DNA of 64,000 bases from Durusdinium trenchii (lineage: Eukaryota > Sar > Dinophyceae > Suessiales > Symbiodiniaceae): positions 467,112 to 531,111 of the forward strand of contig CAXAMN010023362.1 of assembly GCA_963970005.1 (NCBI GenBank), written 5' to 3'. Positions 40,301 through 51,916 of the stretch are shown piece after piece. Under the pieces are notes generated by a model. It saw only the letters and a program-made list of their open reading frames with translations. It had not been told where the DNA came from and made no database searches. The first letter of the stretch is position 1, and each line of letters starts with the position of its first letter. The translations under genes and the position numbers were made by a program.

Positions 40301-41320
40301 TGGTGGCATACATCCAAAGGCTAGACTTTCGATTCAACAACTGGCAACCCCTGACATGGAAAAGTACGTAACAAATCTTTTTCCCTGGATATCGAATATC
40401 GTCAGTCTTGAGTCCGTGCCGACAAGTATGGTGTTGTCCCCGTGAAAGACCTTGACAAACACTTGGGGACATCTTTCCCGGAAATATGGACATCACTTCA
40501 ATAGCTAGAGCCTCACTACTCTTCCCACGCGTCGGAAAGCACTCCAAAGCACTGACTGGTGACTACAACATCCAGGGTTCGCATACATTGCCATGAGGTG
40601 GACATACACCAGATTCAAAGGTGTCAGTCGTACATGGCATGCTAAACAGTGCTCTAACCTGTCCACGGTGGTGGGCAGCAATGCAACAAACATCAACAAA
40701 CTACAAGCACTTCGCCAAAGGCCCATGATAATAATTTGTCGTTCAGCATCTGAGTTGGATCAAACAAAGACAGCAGTTGTATCGGCTGCGAGTTCAGGTT
40801 TGTCACAGAGAGCCAAATGGATCCTTAGCTATGCAAATTGTGTCACATTCTGTTGTCTTCGCCTGTGGTGCCAACATGTGCCAACGCTTTACGACTGAAT
40901 GCACCCATACTACCCGCAAGTCGGGGAGGTCTTCTAGGCCAGCTAGCGTTCGGAGCCTTCTCGGCCAAGCAGCTTGCTTGAACAGAAGAGACCAAGGTTT
41001 GGAAGTCGACGATTTCAGGGGAAATCCTCAGTTCACATCTGGAACAAAGGAGCGACTGAGCTCATCATCCTCAGTTCAAATCTGGGACAAAGTGACCACG
41101 TCAGCCCGTTATTCACTTCTGACAATGAGTGGCCAAGGATCTTGATTCCTGTTACCTTGACAACTCCCAAGGTGACTGGTATCAGAATTCGCGTAGGATG
41201 CCCTTCGATTCTAATTTCAATGAATCCTCAGCTTTGCAGAGTGGCACAATAACCATGAATGAACTGTGACACTAACTATCTGGGGCTCGCCTACAAGGCA
41301 AACTATGACTCTGAATGACA
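37400..41320. other. Mostly intron-like sequence
   Basis: No confident exon. Minus-strand frames at 38848-39087 and 40260-40547 are open but match nothing clearly. A TATATATATA run lies at about 39932-39948, and a CA/GT tract at 37398-37412. Confidence 0.35.
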
Positions 41321-41474
41321 TCCGTCTTCAGCCTCTAAACGAAAGGTTTCCTGCTCCAAAGAAATGTGGAATTTGGATGCTCCAAACGTCTTGCAAAAAT
41401 TCAGACGAGATGCCCCGATACTTGCCTCGGTAAAAAAATCCATCGTCCCTTGGGCCCTTGAGTCTAGGACATGG

Positions 41475-41566
41475 GATCAAAAAAGAAAGATCCAAGGCAC
41501 CCGGAGGCAAAGTGAACTTGGCATAACCAACAATACTTTGCTCCTGTGGTTGGATCTTCCAGGCCT
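41475..41566 (-). CDS. TMEM131-like exon
   Basis: After a pyrimidine-rich acceptor (CTTTTTCTGTCACG then TTTTCGAG, followed by G) the frame reads AWKIQPQEQSIVGYAKFTLP. In animal TMEM131 the equivalent segment is WxIPPYExKxVxRASF, following the NP...LELP segment that is encoded here at 42436-42687. A possible GT donor follows CTCCGG. The open frame continues to 41331 but the tail is not clearly homologous. Confidence 0.5.
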
Positions 41567-41749
41567 CGAAAACGTGACAGAAAAAGACGCAAAGTAACAT
41601 CACGGCACTCTGCCCTGCAACGCATTGGTCGGTCTCGACCGGTCTGGTGACAAAAGTCCCTGTGCTGCACAAAATCACAGACATTCCATGCGGACCATGC
41701 GGCGTGTAGACTTGAGGCCAGAGGGGGTGAACGAAAGCTAGCTGGGCTT

Positions 41750-41990
41750 CCGGTGGTCTGCTGCTGGTGCTGCTGCTGCTGCCGCTGCTGCGCTGGGCGC
41801 TGCTGCGCTGGGTGCTCTGCAGGCGCCGGGTCGTCTGCTGCTGCTGCTGCTGCTGGCGCTGGGTGGTCTGCTGCGGCTGCTGCTGCCGCGGCGTTGGGTA
41901 TGCTGCTGCTGCTGCTGCCGCTGCTGCGCTGGGCGCTGCAGATGCTTGGTGTGCTGCAGCTGCTTGGTGGTCCCGCTCACCGCGCGCAGG
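41750..41990. repeat. CTG/CAG-rich low-complexity tract
   Basis: Imperfect CTGCTGCTG with GCGCTGGG and GTCTGCTG blocks. All frames stay open and give Gln-, Ala-, Leu- or Cys-rich products, so no coding claim is made. It ends next to the assembly gap. Confidence 0.85.
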
Positions 41991-42016
41991 GGGGAGTCGA
42001 ACCGCGGGGGGGGGGG

Positions 42017-42116
42017 NNNNNNNNNNNNNNNNNNNNNNNNNNNNNNNNNNNNNNNNNNNNNNNNNNNNNNNNNNNNNNNNNNNNNNNNNNNNNNNNNNNN
42101 NNNNNNNNNNNNNNNN
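42017..42116. other. Assembly gap (100 N)
   Basis: Exactly 100 unknown bases, flanked by G11 on the left and G10 on the right. The size is a placeholder. A poly-G tract probably stopped the assembly. Confidence 0.98.
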
Positions 42117-42435
42117 GGGGGGGGGGTCCATAAGATTGATTTAATCAATTATTTGAGGTTTCTGAGGTGCGTCCACCCCGTCACTTAACTTGCTAAAGCA
42201 AGAGCAACTCCAGCTAGCTGAGGCTAGCTTTCGTGATTTCGAGAGTGACAGTGTTAGGTGCAGGGAGGAAGGTGTGCAATTCTTCTGCTAAGCTGCTGAT
42301 CCAGCACGTTCAGGCAGCAGGGAGCCAGAGCCAGCTGGCGTTCTCTTGTGGCCCGCCTGTCAGGCATTGGGGCTCCAATTCTCGCAAGATGGCTGAGGTC
42401 CATTATGTTATTGTATAAGCCCAGTATCATTAAAT

Positions 42436-42687
42436 CGAACAAGATGTGGTGGGAAAGGCCTGGCGAAATTCTCCAGGTGCAAGTAGCTGAATGAAGGTGT
42501 CATTCGTGAAAACCTGTTCGCTCAGAAGTTTTGTTGCCGAAATGCCAAGAGACAAAAGCACAAGAAACACTATCTGAGTAACAACACAAACGCCGTCCTG
42601 GCTAATCTGCATGACTTCGTTGAAAGGATTGAAGACTGACAAGGGGTGATGCATGACCTCCCCTCCGCTCACCTCGGCCCAGCAAAC
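42436..42687 (-). CDS. TMEM131-like exons (two, one short intron)
   Basis: Part one (about 42687-42601) reads MHHPLSVFNPFNEVMQISQ, part two (about 42513-42436) VFTNDTFIQLLAPGEFRQAF. Joined, the NP...LLAP portion has the same length as the NPHSEPLQV...LELP segment of animal TMEM131, with no gap. The sequence between starts with GA after CAG and ends with AACAG before G, that is, a GA-AG intron of about 87 bp. The open frame through the intron is accidental. Confidence 0.58.
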
Positions 42688-42862
42688 AAGGATTCTGCTT
42701 CTTGTGTGGCAACTGGGCATGTCAGTAAAAAGCTGGTCAAGTGCCTATCCGGCGTAAAACATATGTTTGAAACATGTTAAGAGCTTGTATTTAGCATGTG
42801 AATCAGTGCAAGTTTCTCATAAACCAGGCAAGAGGTTCAAAACGGCCAGTCAGAAACTGAGC

Positions 42863-43150
42863 GGGCCAGCGGGCTGCCGGGGAACCTTTGAGTGCACCAC
42901 GGGGTCAATGCGATACTGATTCGCTGTGGCGTTCCCCTTCACTTCGTAGTTGATGACACCTCGGGCTGTGGCCACAATCAGTATCTGCAAAACCAAACGA
43001 AGCAGTGCAGTTTCAACCGGCACGGTGGGTGGAAAGCTGCATGTCCCACCTGCTGTAGTGGATACAGCAATTCGCCCATGTACTTCACCAGGCTGCTGTG
43101 CTATAAACATCACGTGCAGGATGGCCTCGGCGCAGCATCGCAATCGGATG
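42863..43150 (-). CDS. TMEM131-like exons, first immunoglobulin-like domain
   Basis: Part one reads ILHVMFIAQQPGEVHGRI (to about 43069). Part two starts near 42984 with ILIVATARGVINYEVKGNA and NQYRIDPVVHSKVP. TMEM131 has at this place a pG...I.TS.GV..Y.V.G...NPYRL.P....VP pattern, so strand order and spacing agree. The gap contains a pyrimidine-rich tract ending TTTTGCAG and begins with GC in either reading (GCTGTA or GCAGGT). The first half of this domain is not found between here and 43330, so an exon may be missing or diverged. Confidence 0.58.
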
Positions 43151-43329
43151 CAATTGCACATAGAAATAGATCTAGTTTAATCTAATGTATATATAGCATG
43201 TGTTTCTCTTAAGTTAAGGGAGACGTGGCAAGAACACATAGACTATAGCGACGTGTCCAGATTCGTTTGATGAGCGTGCTCCGATTCGATCAAGATTGAA
43301 TGGCTGGAATTCGATCGAACTCAGGAGCG

Positions 43330-43485
43330 CGCAATCACAGGTGATTTGCCCTTCTTGTTCTTCTTGACTCCACTCCGGGGAGTGAGAGCTGGTATGATGT
43401 CCGCAACATCTGAGGAGGCGGATTCCTTACAAACACTTTGGGAAAAGCTGCCAAGCATCAAACATATCGACAGGCAAAGAACCAT
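43330..43485 (-). CDS. TMEM131-like first exon with signal peptide
   Basis: The ATG at 43485 in a CCACCATGG context starts MVLCLSICLMLGSFSQS, a typical signal peptide, followed by a basic segment GVKKNKKGKSP. A possible GT donor follows at about 43338. Animal TMEM131 also begins with a signal peptide before its ASH-like domains. The open frame extends upstream of the ATG to 43731, but that part is probably untranslated. The link to the next exon is inferred from order and strand. Confidence 0.42.
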
Positions 43486-43739
43486 GGTGGAAAGAACTAG
43501 ACACACAGCATTTAACTGCCAAGGTGCCACGCTAAGGAAGTCGTGACATCCGTCACAGTAGATATTCACCCTCTCATGGTGAGCGACACATGTGAACTCC
43601 TGAGGATGAAGGCAGGCTAAAGCGGCTAAAGGGTAAAGCATGTTACAGTCGGAAAATACCCTCCCATAGCCATACACTCGTGCTGCTCCGTGCTGCGCCC
43701 CGCAAGGGGCATAGGTGCCCAACTGACACATCCTGGCTT

Positions 43740-46700
43740 ACAAGGCGTCCACCGTGGTCAGGTCACTGCCAATTCAAGCATTTCAAGCAGAAACTCCAAG
43801 CAAGGTTTCTTTTGCGCTTGTGCAGTGCAGAAGTACAAATACATGCAAATACACATGCATAGTCATGACGTAGCAATGTGTGAGACTCTGTAAGCTTGTG
43901 TGTGCGCGCTTATAGATATAGCGTACACCGGTGGTCTTTTTTTATGATTTTTTGGATGTCCCACCTTTCAGCATCCCATGAACTTCACCCCACCATGCAG
44001 TTCAAAAGTCATCTTGAAAATCCAGCTGAGGAGGGTCGAAGCGCAAGGAACCCATCTTGATTCCTGCACAGGCACAGGTCACATACATGTCCGTCTGAGA
44101 AGAAGAAAAGGTAACCTTTCAACTTTCAACTCTACATTATCCAGCTCCCTCTGACAGAAATGCCACAACCCCTAGCAGGGGGAGTCTGATACTGGCCTGG
44201 TGCACATTGAAAACAAACATCATATCATGAGCAAACATTAATCATAATATTCAATGTGAGTTTCCCCTCCACTGGGCCTTCTGCACCCAAGGGAATCGAA
44301 GCAGCTGACCAAACAAGCGGACAGTGCAATGCAGCCAAGAGTGCAGCCGCCAGCAGTGCCTGCAGAGAGGAAGTCGGAGACACAGGAGTTGAACAATCAT
44401 TCCACAAAGGGCATGGCTTTCCAAGACAAATGAGGTAGACTATGCACAGCGGATAAGTTTCATGCTTGCTCCAAATGTACTATATACAGTAACAATTATA
44501 TACATATATATTTTTTTCATCATTTTAGTGCACCCTCTGGCCGGGGTCTGGGGAGAGTGCTTGACCTTTTGCTCCTGAAAACTCATTTTTCCAGTGCTGC
44601 TGTAGTCTGGGGTGTGGCACACACTTCTCTTGAAAGGCAGGTCAGGCAAATCAATCCGTTGAATGCAAGTCATTCCCCGCGTCTGAAACAATGTCCTCAA
44701 GTCAGGTTTAAAGTACAGTATGACCGAGGATGACCTTTTCATTTCATGTTACCTATACAACTACCCTCCCGTGCCAATCTGCTTCATACCAGGCACCCGA
44801 AAATGTCGTTCGTGCGCAGCCATGAGGTGCAACACTGGCGCAAGAATAGTCTGCAAAGACTTTGAGGCCAAAGGTCTGCAGGTCACAAATGGCATTTGTG
44901 AATGTTCTCCACATGAAGGCTCTGCAATCATAATTGACATTGATTGCTAGAACTATTGGAAGGAAAATGCCTTGAATCGTATGCGATTGTGCTTTTAGCT
45001 TCAAGGGCAACCGACCGGTCTTTGCTTCACACTCACTCAACATGTTTTCATGGCAGCCTATATATATATATATATTTGGCATGCAGCATCTCCCGCACGA
45101 TATGCGCCTTGCTGCGGACTTCAAACCTTACTTGGCATGCTTGCAGCAAAGTCTAGGGGCTTCTTGAAGGATCTTGACGCGTTGAGCAAATACGTGGCGG
45201 ATGGCTCAAGAAGCCCAATGGAAACCTCCCAAACAAGCAGCTCACAAGTGCACTCCTCGAGCTGTTTTGTGGGCAGCTAGCGAAATATGGTGGCCATGGC
45301 CTGCTGAGGCCTTGGGTGATTCCCTCAGCCTCTCTGCAAAAGAGAGTGAAACGCACGGGGCTGAATAGACTATGCCGGTTAAAGGATTTTCTCAAATCCT
45401 CCTGCCATGGACCTGGGCGATCGGCAAGAGCTAATGGGCCGAAAAAATGTGCGGGCCAGCAAACGGGCAGCGGGCAAACTCTTCCAAAAAGCCCGCATTC
45501 CAAGCACTCAGCTGTTTGGTGCTGTTTGATGGTTTTCTGAGCATATGAATATGTGGAGATGAGCCACGCTTGCCTCGCGCCACAAACAGTCCCGCTGCTT
45601 CAAAAGTTGCAACCCAGGATGGCTGAAAGTGTGCGATCTTTATTCGCCACATTGTTTCCGCTAGAAACATTCAACGCGTTGCTTTTGCTCCAGCGGCCCT
45701 AGTGCCTTCGACACTTGAGGGCACAGAATGCCTTGGAGGCCTTCCCAAATGCAAAAACCGTTCAACCATCTTTGTGCATCATAATAGTTAAGGAGGCCTC
45801 TCGAGCAACATCGTTCCTTAAGCAATAGTGGGAAACACGAGCAACCTTCAGGATTGCCACGCCGTGCTCCTGCTGCAGCATGGCTCAGTCATTTCCCGCA
45901 ATGGCCAAAACTGCATGACTTGTTGGTGCAATGTGCTGTTCATTCTGGCCATTTTGCACCAAGCATGCTTGATTTGTTCACGTGGCCTTTTTAACACCCA
46001 CCACACACCGCCAGCCATCAAATGGTGTGAACTTTCACCTCCAGTTTTGATAGTCTTGGACCCTTGGACTTAGACCAGTTTCAGTGCAACTGGTAGATGC
46101 TAGTTTAGTTCATTCACTGTATCATTATAAGCCTAGAGTTAAAAGTACAGTAACATCTGGCTGTATGTGCCATCAACTTCAGTACTAAAGCTGTGATGTG
46201 GTTAACACGAGACGGCTCGGAACTTCAATAAAGTCCGACGCATTGACAGTTCACAAATGTACGAGCTGCGCTAGCCTCTGCTGTCCAGCAGGAAGGTCTC
46301 AAAGCAAGGCCTGGCAAGTCACTTCGGCGCCTCTGCCTTGTCTCTCTGAGTCCCCAGCACAGCCACGGTCGGCTGCCTGCCATGCAATCCACACACTCAG
46401 CAAAGCCAGCGGTTGTGCTCCAAAGGAACGTTCCTCAGGACACAGGGCAAGTCTGAAACAGACTGCAAATGTCAACGCTACAATGGAACGGCTCGTTTGT
46501 GAATCTCTATGTCATCCTGTTTCTCTTTGCATATTACACTCCGTTTTGCAAGGCCATTCTTGTTGCAAAATTGCTCACAGTGCTCACAGTACTTGTGGCA
46601 TAGACCTTGGATACAGCCTGGATACACCTCAAAGTTGCGGTCTCAGCATCATCGGGTTCCTCCGTGGTGGTAGTGGTGGTAGTGTTCATAGTCATAGTCC

Positions 46701-47600
46701 CACTGTTATTTGAAGAGTTGCCGCTCTTGTTGCCTGTTCCGTTCCTTGGATGTCACAGCATGTCTGAATTGCTCTCAGGACGTCTGAGCTGGACAAGGTA
46801 CGATGCATACGCACTTCCAGAGGCAGAATCCAGCTCCTGTACCTTGGGCAAGCGTTTGAAGCAAGGTCGAAAGCAAGCAGCATGAATCACACAGGCATCT
46901 ATCTAGAAGCAACGGTCTAAGCAACGGGCATTGTGATGACTGCGGTTGTCTGGAAGCCCAGTCGGAACAATGGGCACTATTAATCGCAAGTCGATGGGCA
47001 TGTGGTAGCCTTGATGTGAGCAAATGACCCCACAAAGCCCATGAAAGCCCCACCCATTATATGTGGCAGTGGCAGCATATTGATTTAACAAAGGGTCAAG
47101 AACATCTTGTACAACGAGCTTGTGAGAAAAAACAACAAATGCCCTGCCAAAGCACGCTCTTCAAGACCTACCGGCGAGCATCCAAGCATGTGGTCCTGGA
47201 AGCTTGAGCAGTTTGGTGCAACTTTAACACTACGGCCCTTGCAAAAACCCAAGGCCTGAAAGAAGGTTCCCAGCCAAACTTGTGAGACATGCATCCACTG
47301 AGGCACTCTCTCCCACCTAGGCACTGCAAGCGCAGCAACAACGAGCGTTGGAGGTACATGAGACCTCTGTACTTTCTAAGGCTATAGATATGTATATAAT
47401 TATGTAACGTGTAATTAGTTTACCACCTGTACATGGATTGTGGGTGGCTTGCCATAATTCATAGTAGATCATGGGGAGATAGAAAAACCATGAAAAACCT
47501 TTGTTGGCTGGCTTCGTTTTCGTTCCCAATGCGGGAAAGCAGGTTATGGAACATGCAGGCATCCAATAGAGGTGCCCGCTACCAGGGCTAGCCAGCATAT
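43740..47600. other. No confident gene
   Basis: Open frames on both strands at 44720-45124 (minus: RAFMWRTFTNAICDLQTFGL; plus: RKCRSCAAMRCNTGARIV) and on the minus strand at 47085-47324 look protein-like but match nothing. TATATA runs occur at about 44498-44512 and 45058-45076. Confidence 0.35.
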
Positions 47601-47621
47601 GTGGCTGCTTCATGCGGTCGA

Positions 47622-49270
47622 TTAACTAAGCCAAACATAGGTGGGGCCCCAGCAGGGCGACACGACCAACATCCCTGGCGCCATTGACGGCGAGTTGAGG
47701 AAGCAAATGCCGGGAGCAAAACTCCTCACCTCACTTGTGTCAATAATTCCATCCTTGTTGTCGTCCCGTATCACGGTCAGATTGCCTCCATGGCCACTGG
47801 AAGCAAAAACTGACCCATCCAAGGAGTTGACAACTGGGATACCTTGGAGGTCCGGCAAGCAAACTGGGTTCTCAATATTGTGCTTGATCAAACGCTCGAT
47901 GAAGCCTTCCTCGTCACCTGCAGCTCCGAAATGGTCCCACAGCTCTTCCTCCCACTCCCATATTGTCTCCCCTGTTTCTGCATTCAACGCAATGATGAAG
48001 TTAGCTTTTGGCTCCGCCCCAAGTTCTTTCCGGTATGATGCGTCTGAAAAATACTTCTCACGAAACCCTCCGAGAAGAGGCTGAGGCATCCCTGGGTTTT
48101 CTCCAAGAGCAGCAACCACTGCTAATGGCCCATCTGTGCCCAAACGACCAATTGACGGGTATTGCATCCCCTGGTGCTTATGGTCGAAATCTCTCTGCCA
48201 CAACTTCTCTCCATCGCTAAGCCTGTGGGCCACGATGTGGCCTCCGCTGTCATCTGAGTACTCGCTGTAGAAAACATCATTGGGCCCAAGAGAACCACCA
48301 CCTGTGCCACACATCCTCTTGCCACCATACTGCGTGCCTGCCTTCCACAGGAGCTTTCCATCAAGGGAAATTCGGAAGACGGTGCCGCAGCTAGATGAAA
48401 AAAGTATTGTATCATCAGCAGCACATGGGGAGGAGTTCCAAATGATCTCGTCAGTGGCGTACTCCCACAAGTAATCACCATTGGACGCATTGATTGCCAC
48501 AAATCCATTGTCACCTTTTGGAGAGTCGATTTGCCCTGGCAGAATGAGTCTATTCTTCACAAGCAGGAGAGACTGAGAGTCTGGTCCACGTGATCGGCCC
48601 GGCATGTCCACTTTCCAAATCACACTGGCATCTGTCATGTTGAGGGCATAAGCCACAATATTACCACCACCCACACGCTGAGCGAGCAAGTAGATCTTGT
48701 TGTCATGCATTGTGGGAGAAGTGGTCATGCTGTCTTCCTGCGTGAAGGTCCATTGGAGATGCCCATGTTTGCTGAACTTGCGCAGCTTGGTCGTAGTCAT
48801 CAGGTAAATGTTCTTCTCATCGTCAATAAGAGGCGAATGCCTCACCTGTTCGTCATTGGTATTGTTGAAGGTCCAGGTGGGTCTTTTGGAGAAATCGATG
48901 GGCACTTCAAAGTCTATGGAGTTGCTCGTAGAGGAATCCCTACCTCTTTTTGTCCAGAAGTAGCCTCGGTAACTCCGAAACAAACACTGACCCAACAGTT
49001 CCCAACAGTTTCACAGTTTTTCAATTCATTCCACCGTCTCCCACTTCCCAGTGAGCCTGCCACTGCTCTCATGCGGTCCACTCCAAATCACTTGAAAACA
49101 TTGAAATGAGGTGCCTCTGAGCGGCTGCTAGCTTTAGATCTAATGCGTTTGTCCACCTTCATCTGCACCCATGATGCAGTGGCCGTCGCGTCTTCACATT
49201 CCTGGCAGGTGGCCACAGCCAACAGCCAAAAAGATCCAAATATGATCGAGGCAAATGGAATAGAAGCCAT
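47622..49270 (-). CDS. Secreted PQQ-type beta-propeller protein
   Basis: A large exon (47622 to about 48940) encodes about 440 residues of repeated propeller blades: WTFNNTNDEQVRHSPLIDDE, IYLMTTTKLRKFSKHGHLQW, NIVAYALNMTDASVIWKVD, VAINASNGDYLWEY, ISLDGKLLWKAG, IIALNAETGETIWEWEE. These are the AxDxxTGxxxW-type units of quinoprotein-like (PQQ) propellers. The end NSPSMAPGMLVVSPCWGP is a usual finish. An upstream frame from the ATG at 49270 to about 49095 gives a signal peptide (ASIPFASIIFGSFWLLAVATC) and probably forms exon 1. An intron of roughly 150 bp would join them. No catalytic residues were identified, so it may be a binding or scaffold propeller. The ATG lies 71 bp from the stop of the next upstream frame on the same strand. 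Confidence 0.72.
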
Positions 49271-49341
49271 TCTCGGCTCGCAGGGAAAAAGGGTGTTTTT
49301 ACTCCCAGCTTGAACCAAGGAAACAGATCAGGCGCACTGCA

Positions 49342-49783
49342 TCATTGATCATCATGCATAGTTGTTGCTTTCATGTGCCTACCTTCGTTTACGGATTTCT
49401 CGCCCAATTGCTTGGAACTGCACCATAGGTTGGTCAGGTGCTCCCCATTCTGGTGAAAAACAACATCCTGACACAAACCGTGCTGCACAAAGTGACCAAT
49501 TCCGATGTCATGCTTCACTGTTGCTCTCTGCTTGCCCAAAACTCCTGTTGAAGGCTTTTGGTGTCCCCATGGTACATGTCGATAGGGATCAGCAAGCAGC
49601 CAGCCTGGTTGCTGTTTCGTAGAAATGTGTCACACAAAAATGCTTGTTTCTTCTGGTTCAGCAGCACCTCCCGGTTGGACCATTCAGCAGCAGCTCCACA
49701 CCATGTGGAGTCCACGCCCCAGTCAACGCCCAAGGTTCGCTGCTCCAAGATGATACCTGTCTCAACCTGCAAAAATGCAGAAG
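49342..49783 (-). CDS. Unassigned gene, C-terminal exons
   Basis: A clear acceptor (CTTCTGCATTTTTGCAG followed by G) at about 49770 starts VETGIILEQRTLGVDWGVDS, TWCGAAAEWSNREVLLNQKK and DTFLRNSNQAGCLLIPIDMY. A second frame to the stop at 49342 reads GHFVQHGLCQDVVFHQNGEH. The composition is convincing, but no family is recognised. It is directly upstream of the propeller gene on the same strand. Confidence 0.42.
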
Positions 49784-49843
49784 ATTGGAGACTCTATATA
49801 AACAAGGATGCATGCAACAACATTGTGCATCGAACACACCAAC

Positions 49844-49945
49844 AAACAAACAAACAAACAAGCAGGCAGGCAGGCAGGCGGGCAGGCAGGCAGGCAGGCA
49901 GGCAGGCAGGCACGCACGCAAGCAAGCAAGCAAGCAACAAAACAA
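49844..49945. repeat. Tetranucleotide repeats CAAA / CAGG / CAAG
   Basis: AACAAACAAACAAGCAGGCAGG, with CAGG repeated about a dozen times, then GCAAGCAAGCAA. Confidence 0.95.
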
Positions 49946-49974
49946 AAAGAAGCAAAACAAAACAACAAACAAAA

Positions 49975-50125
49975 CAAAACTAACTAAACTAACTAGCTAA
50001 ACTAACTAGCTAAACTAACTAACTAACCAACTAACTAAACGAACTACACTGAACTAACTAAACCAACTAACTAAGCTAACTAAACTAAACTAACTAAACT
50101 TTAGACTAAACTTGACTAAACTAAC
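49975..50125. repeat. AACTA-type tandem repeat
   Basis: AAACTAACTAACTAGCTAAACT units repeat for about 150 bp and resume beyond the inserted element at about 50470-50500. Confidence 0.9.
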
Positions 50126-50470
50126 TATAGGGGATCACACTCAAATGGCATTCGCAAAATGCCTTTGGAATGCAATCTGTTTCTTGGTTTTTGCATTTCA
50201 GATGCCATCTAGCAAACCCAGCCAAAACCAAGAACAAACAAATGACATCCAGGTATTTTTTTGTTACAATCCGCTTGCACAAAATGCATCAAACCTCAAT
50301 GATACCCACGAGTGGAGATGCGAACTGCCACGAACAAATAGCAGATGAGACACCGTTCCAGCTGCACACATTGATGGCATCAAACCCTGCTCTCCGGTAA
50401 GAGGTTTTGGGAGCCTGTTTCCATCAGTTTGTTCTATGCGCCAAATGCCATCTGAGTGTGATCCCCTATA
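50126..50470. mobile_element. MITE with terminal inverted repeats
   Basis: The left end TATAGGGGATCACACTCA, continuing AATGGCATT, and the right end AATGCCATCTG, continuing AGTGTGATCCCCTATA, are inverted repeats of about 28 bp with two mismatches. The element is 345 bp and sits inside an AACTA tandem array that continues on both sides. A TA (or TATA) target duplication fits Tc1/mariner-type chemistry. No transposase is encoded, so it is non-autonomous. Confidence 0.85.
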
Positions 50471-51574
50471 ACTAGACCAACTAACTAACTACAGTAATTA
50501 ACTACTTTCTCATGAAGTGCTGCCCCCACGCAGGCCACAAGTTTATCACTTGCTTCTGTGAGTTGTCAGGACGGAACCTTTGGAGTTCTTTGGACCCTGC
50601 TGAGCAGCGGACCACTTTGCGTAGATACCTGCCACCAAGTGGAAACGAATGTCTTTCGTGTCCCCCCAAATCTAGGAACCAAAGGCTTTCAAATGGAGTT
50701 CTTCCAAGGAAGCCTGAGCTCTTGTGTCCAAAGCCCTAGTATCGTTCTTGCTGCTTACTAGTGCCTACCCCCCTTGTAAAAAAATAGTGTCGAGGAACAA
50801 AGCCAAAACCTCGGCTCTTTGGTCCAAGAGCCAGGGAAAGGTGAAGAAAGCCGAGGAGCCAGGTGGCAAAGCTCCCTGTCAGCATTGCGAACCTAGTCAC
50901 CCGCCACATCCCACCGTGACATGATGTCATTCTGTTTTGAAGCTGGGCTGATAAAATTGTCAACTAAGCTGTAATGCTGTAGAAGATTGGTTGCGAATTT
51001 CGCTTCGTTCGAGCTGTTCGCAGGCTTCACATGCAGCGAAGCTGCCATTGCTCCACCAAATCAGACTCGACAAAGCGGATCCTAAAGAAAAGCAATTTAA
51101 AGGCCAATTCTAAGAAAAGAACATTGTTCCAGGAACCAATGGACCAATACCGAAACCCTTGATTTGGTCACATAGTCTGCGGGCAGATTGGTCTGCAGGT
51201 CCTGCTCCTGTTGCACTTGGTCCACCACTCAGCCTTCAAAGGATAGAAGGGTGATCGATTCCGGACCTGCCATGATCCAGACAACTGCAGAATGCCACCA
51301 AAACCGAAGCACCCACAACGCTAAAGGCTTCAACAGTCTTCCAGGCAGCATCATCGAACACACACGCGAAACATACACCGACGACTCAAAAAGTGTAACC
51401 ACGCCAAGTGTCAGCACCAGTCACTGGTGCTATGCCCCACTTTGAGGCATAGTCTTCGTAGCGCCGGAAGTATTCTGCCCAAGGAAAGGTTGAGAGGCCC
51501 ATGTCCTCGGAATCAATGGCCCTGGTGGGCTGTGCAGTCTCCCGTTGATGTGTGGTATGCTCAGCCCAGTATTC

Positions 51575-51916
51575 TCACATATTCTCCGGTAGTCTTGCCA
51601 AATGTGTGATTGGTAGCTGGGCCACGTGAACCACATTGATCCATTGAAGCACGAACACATACGAACACCCTGCTGATTGGCAAGCAACTGCATCAAAAAC
51701 CATGAGGAAGTCATGGTTTGCGAACTGCTCTACATCTTCAGTGTAGTAGACCTTCACTGATTCACAACTCGAATGCATGCGCTTTGCTATAGATGACGAG
51801 GTGTCAAACCTCCAAAGGAGCAAAAATGTGTCAGGCAAAAAACACCAGAGCGTCAAAAATATCAAAAGGCTAAAGTTTGGTCGGGTCACCCACTTGGAGA
51901 AGCGACCTCCTGACAC
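51575..51916 (-). CDS. Unassigned exon
   Basis: The frame contains SSSIAKRMHSSCESVKVYYT and EDVEQFANHDFLMVFDAVAC, with normal charged composition, then a more hydrophobic part that may already be intron. A second minus frame overlapping its end (51430-51714) reads IWQDYRRICENTGLSIPHI. No family is recognised. Confidence 0.33.
   Translation of the reverse strand: MSGGRFSKWVTRPNFSLLIFLTLWCFLPDTFLLLWRFDTSSSIAKRMHSSCESVKVYYTEDVEQFANHDFLMVFDAVACQSAGCSYVFVLQWINVVHVAQLPITHLARLPENM

Noticed and set aside
41960-42010. tRNA T-arm-like motif GGTTCGACTCC on the minus strand
   Set aside because: It matches the B-box, but no A-box, cloverleaf or acceptor stem can be built, and the gap begins directly upstream of it.
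41738-42148. Open frames running through the N gap
   Set aside because: The frames cross unknown bases and CTG repeat; there is no evidence of coding there.
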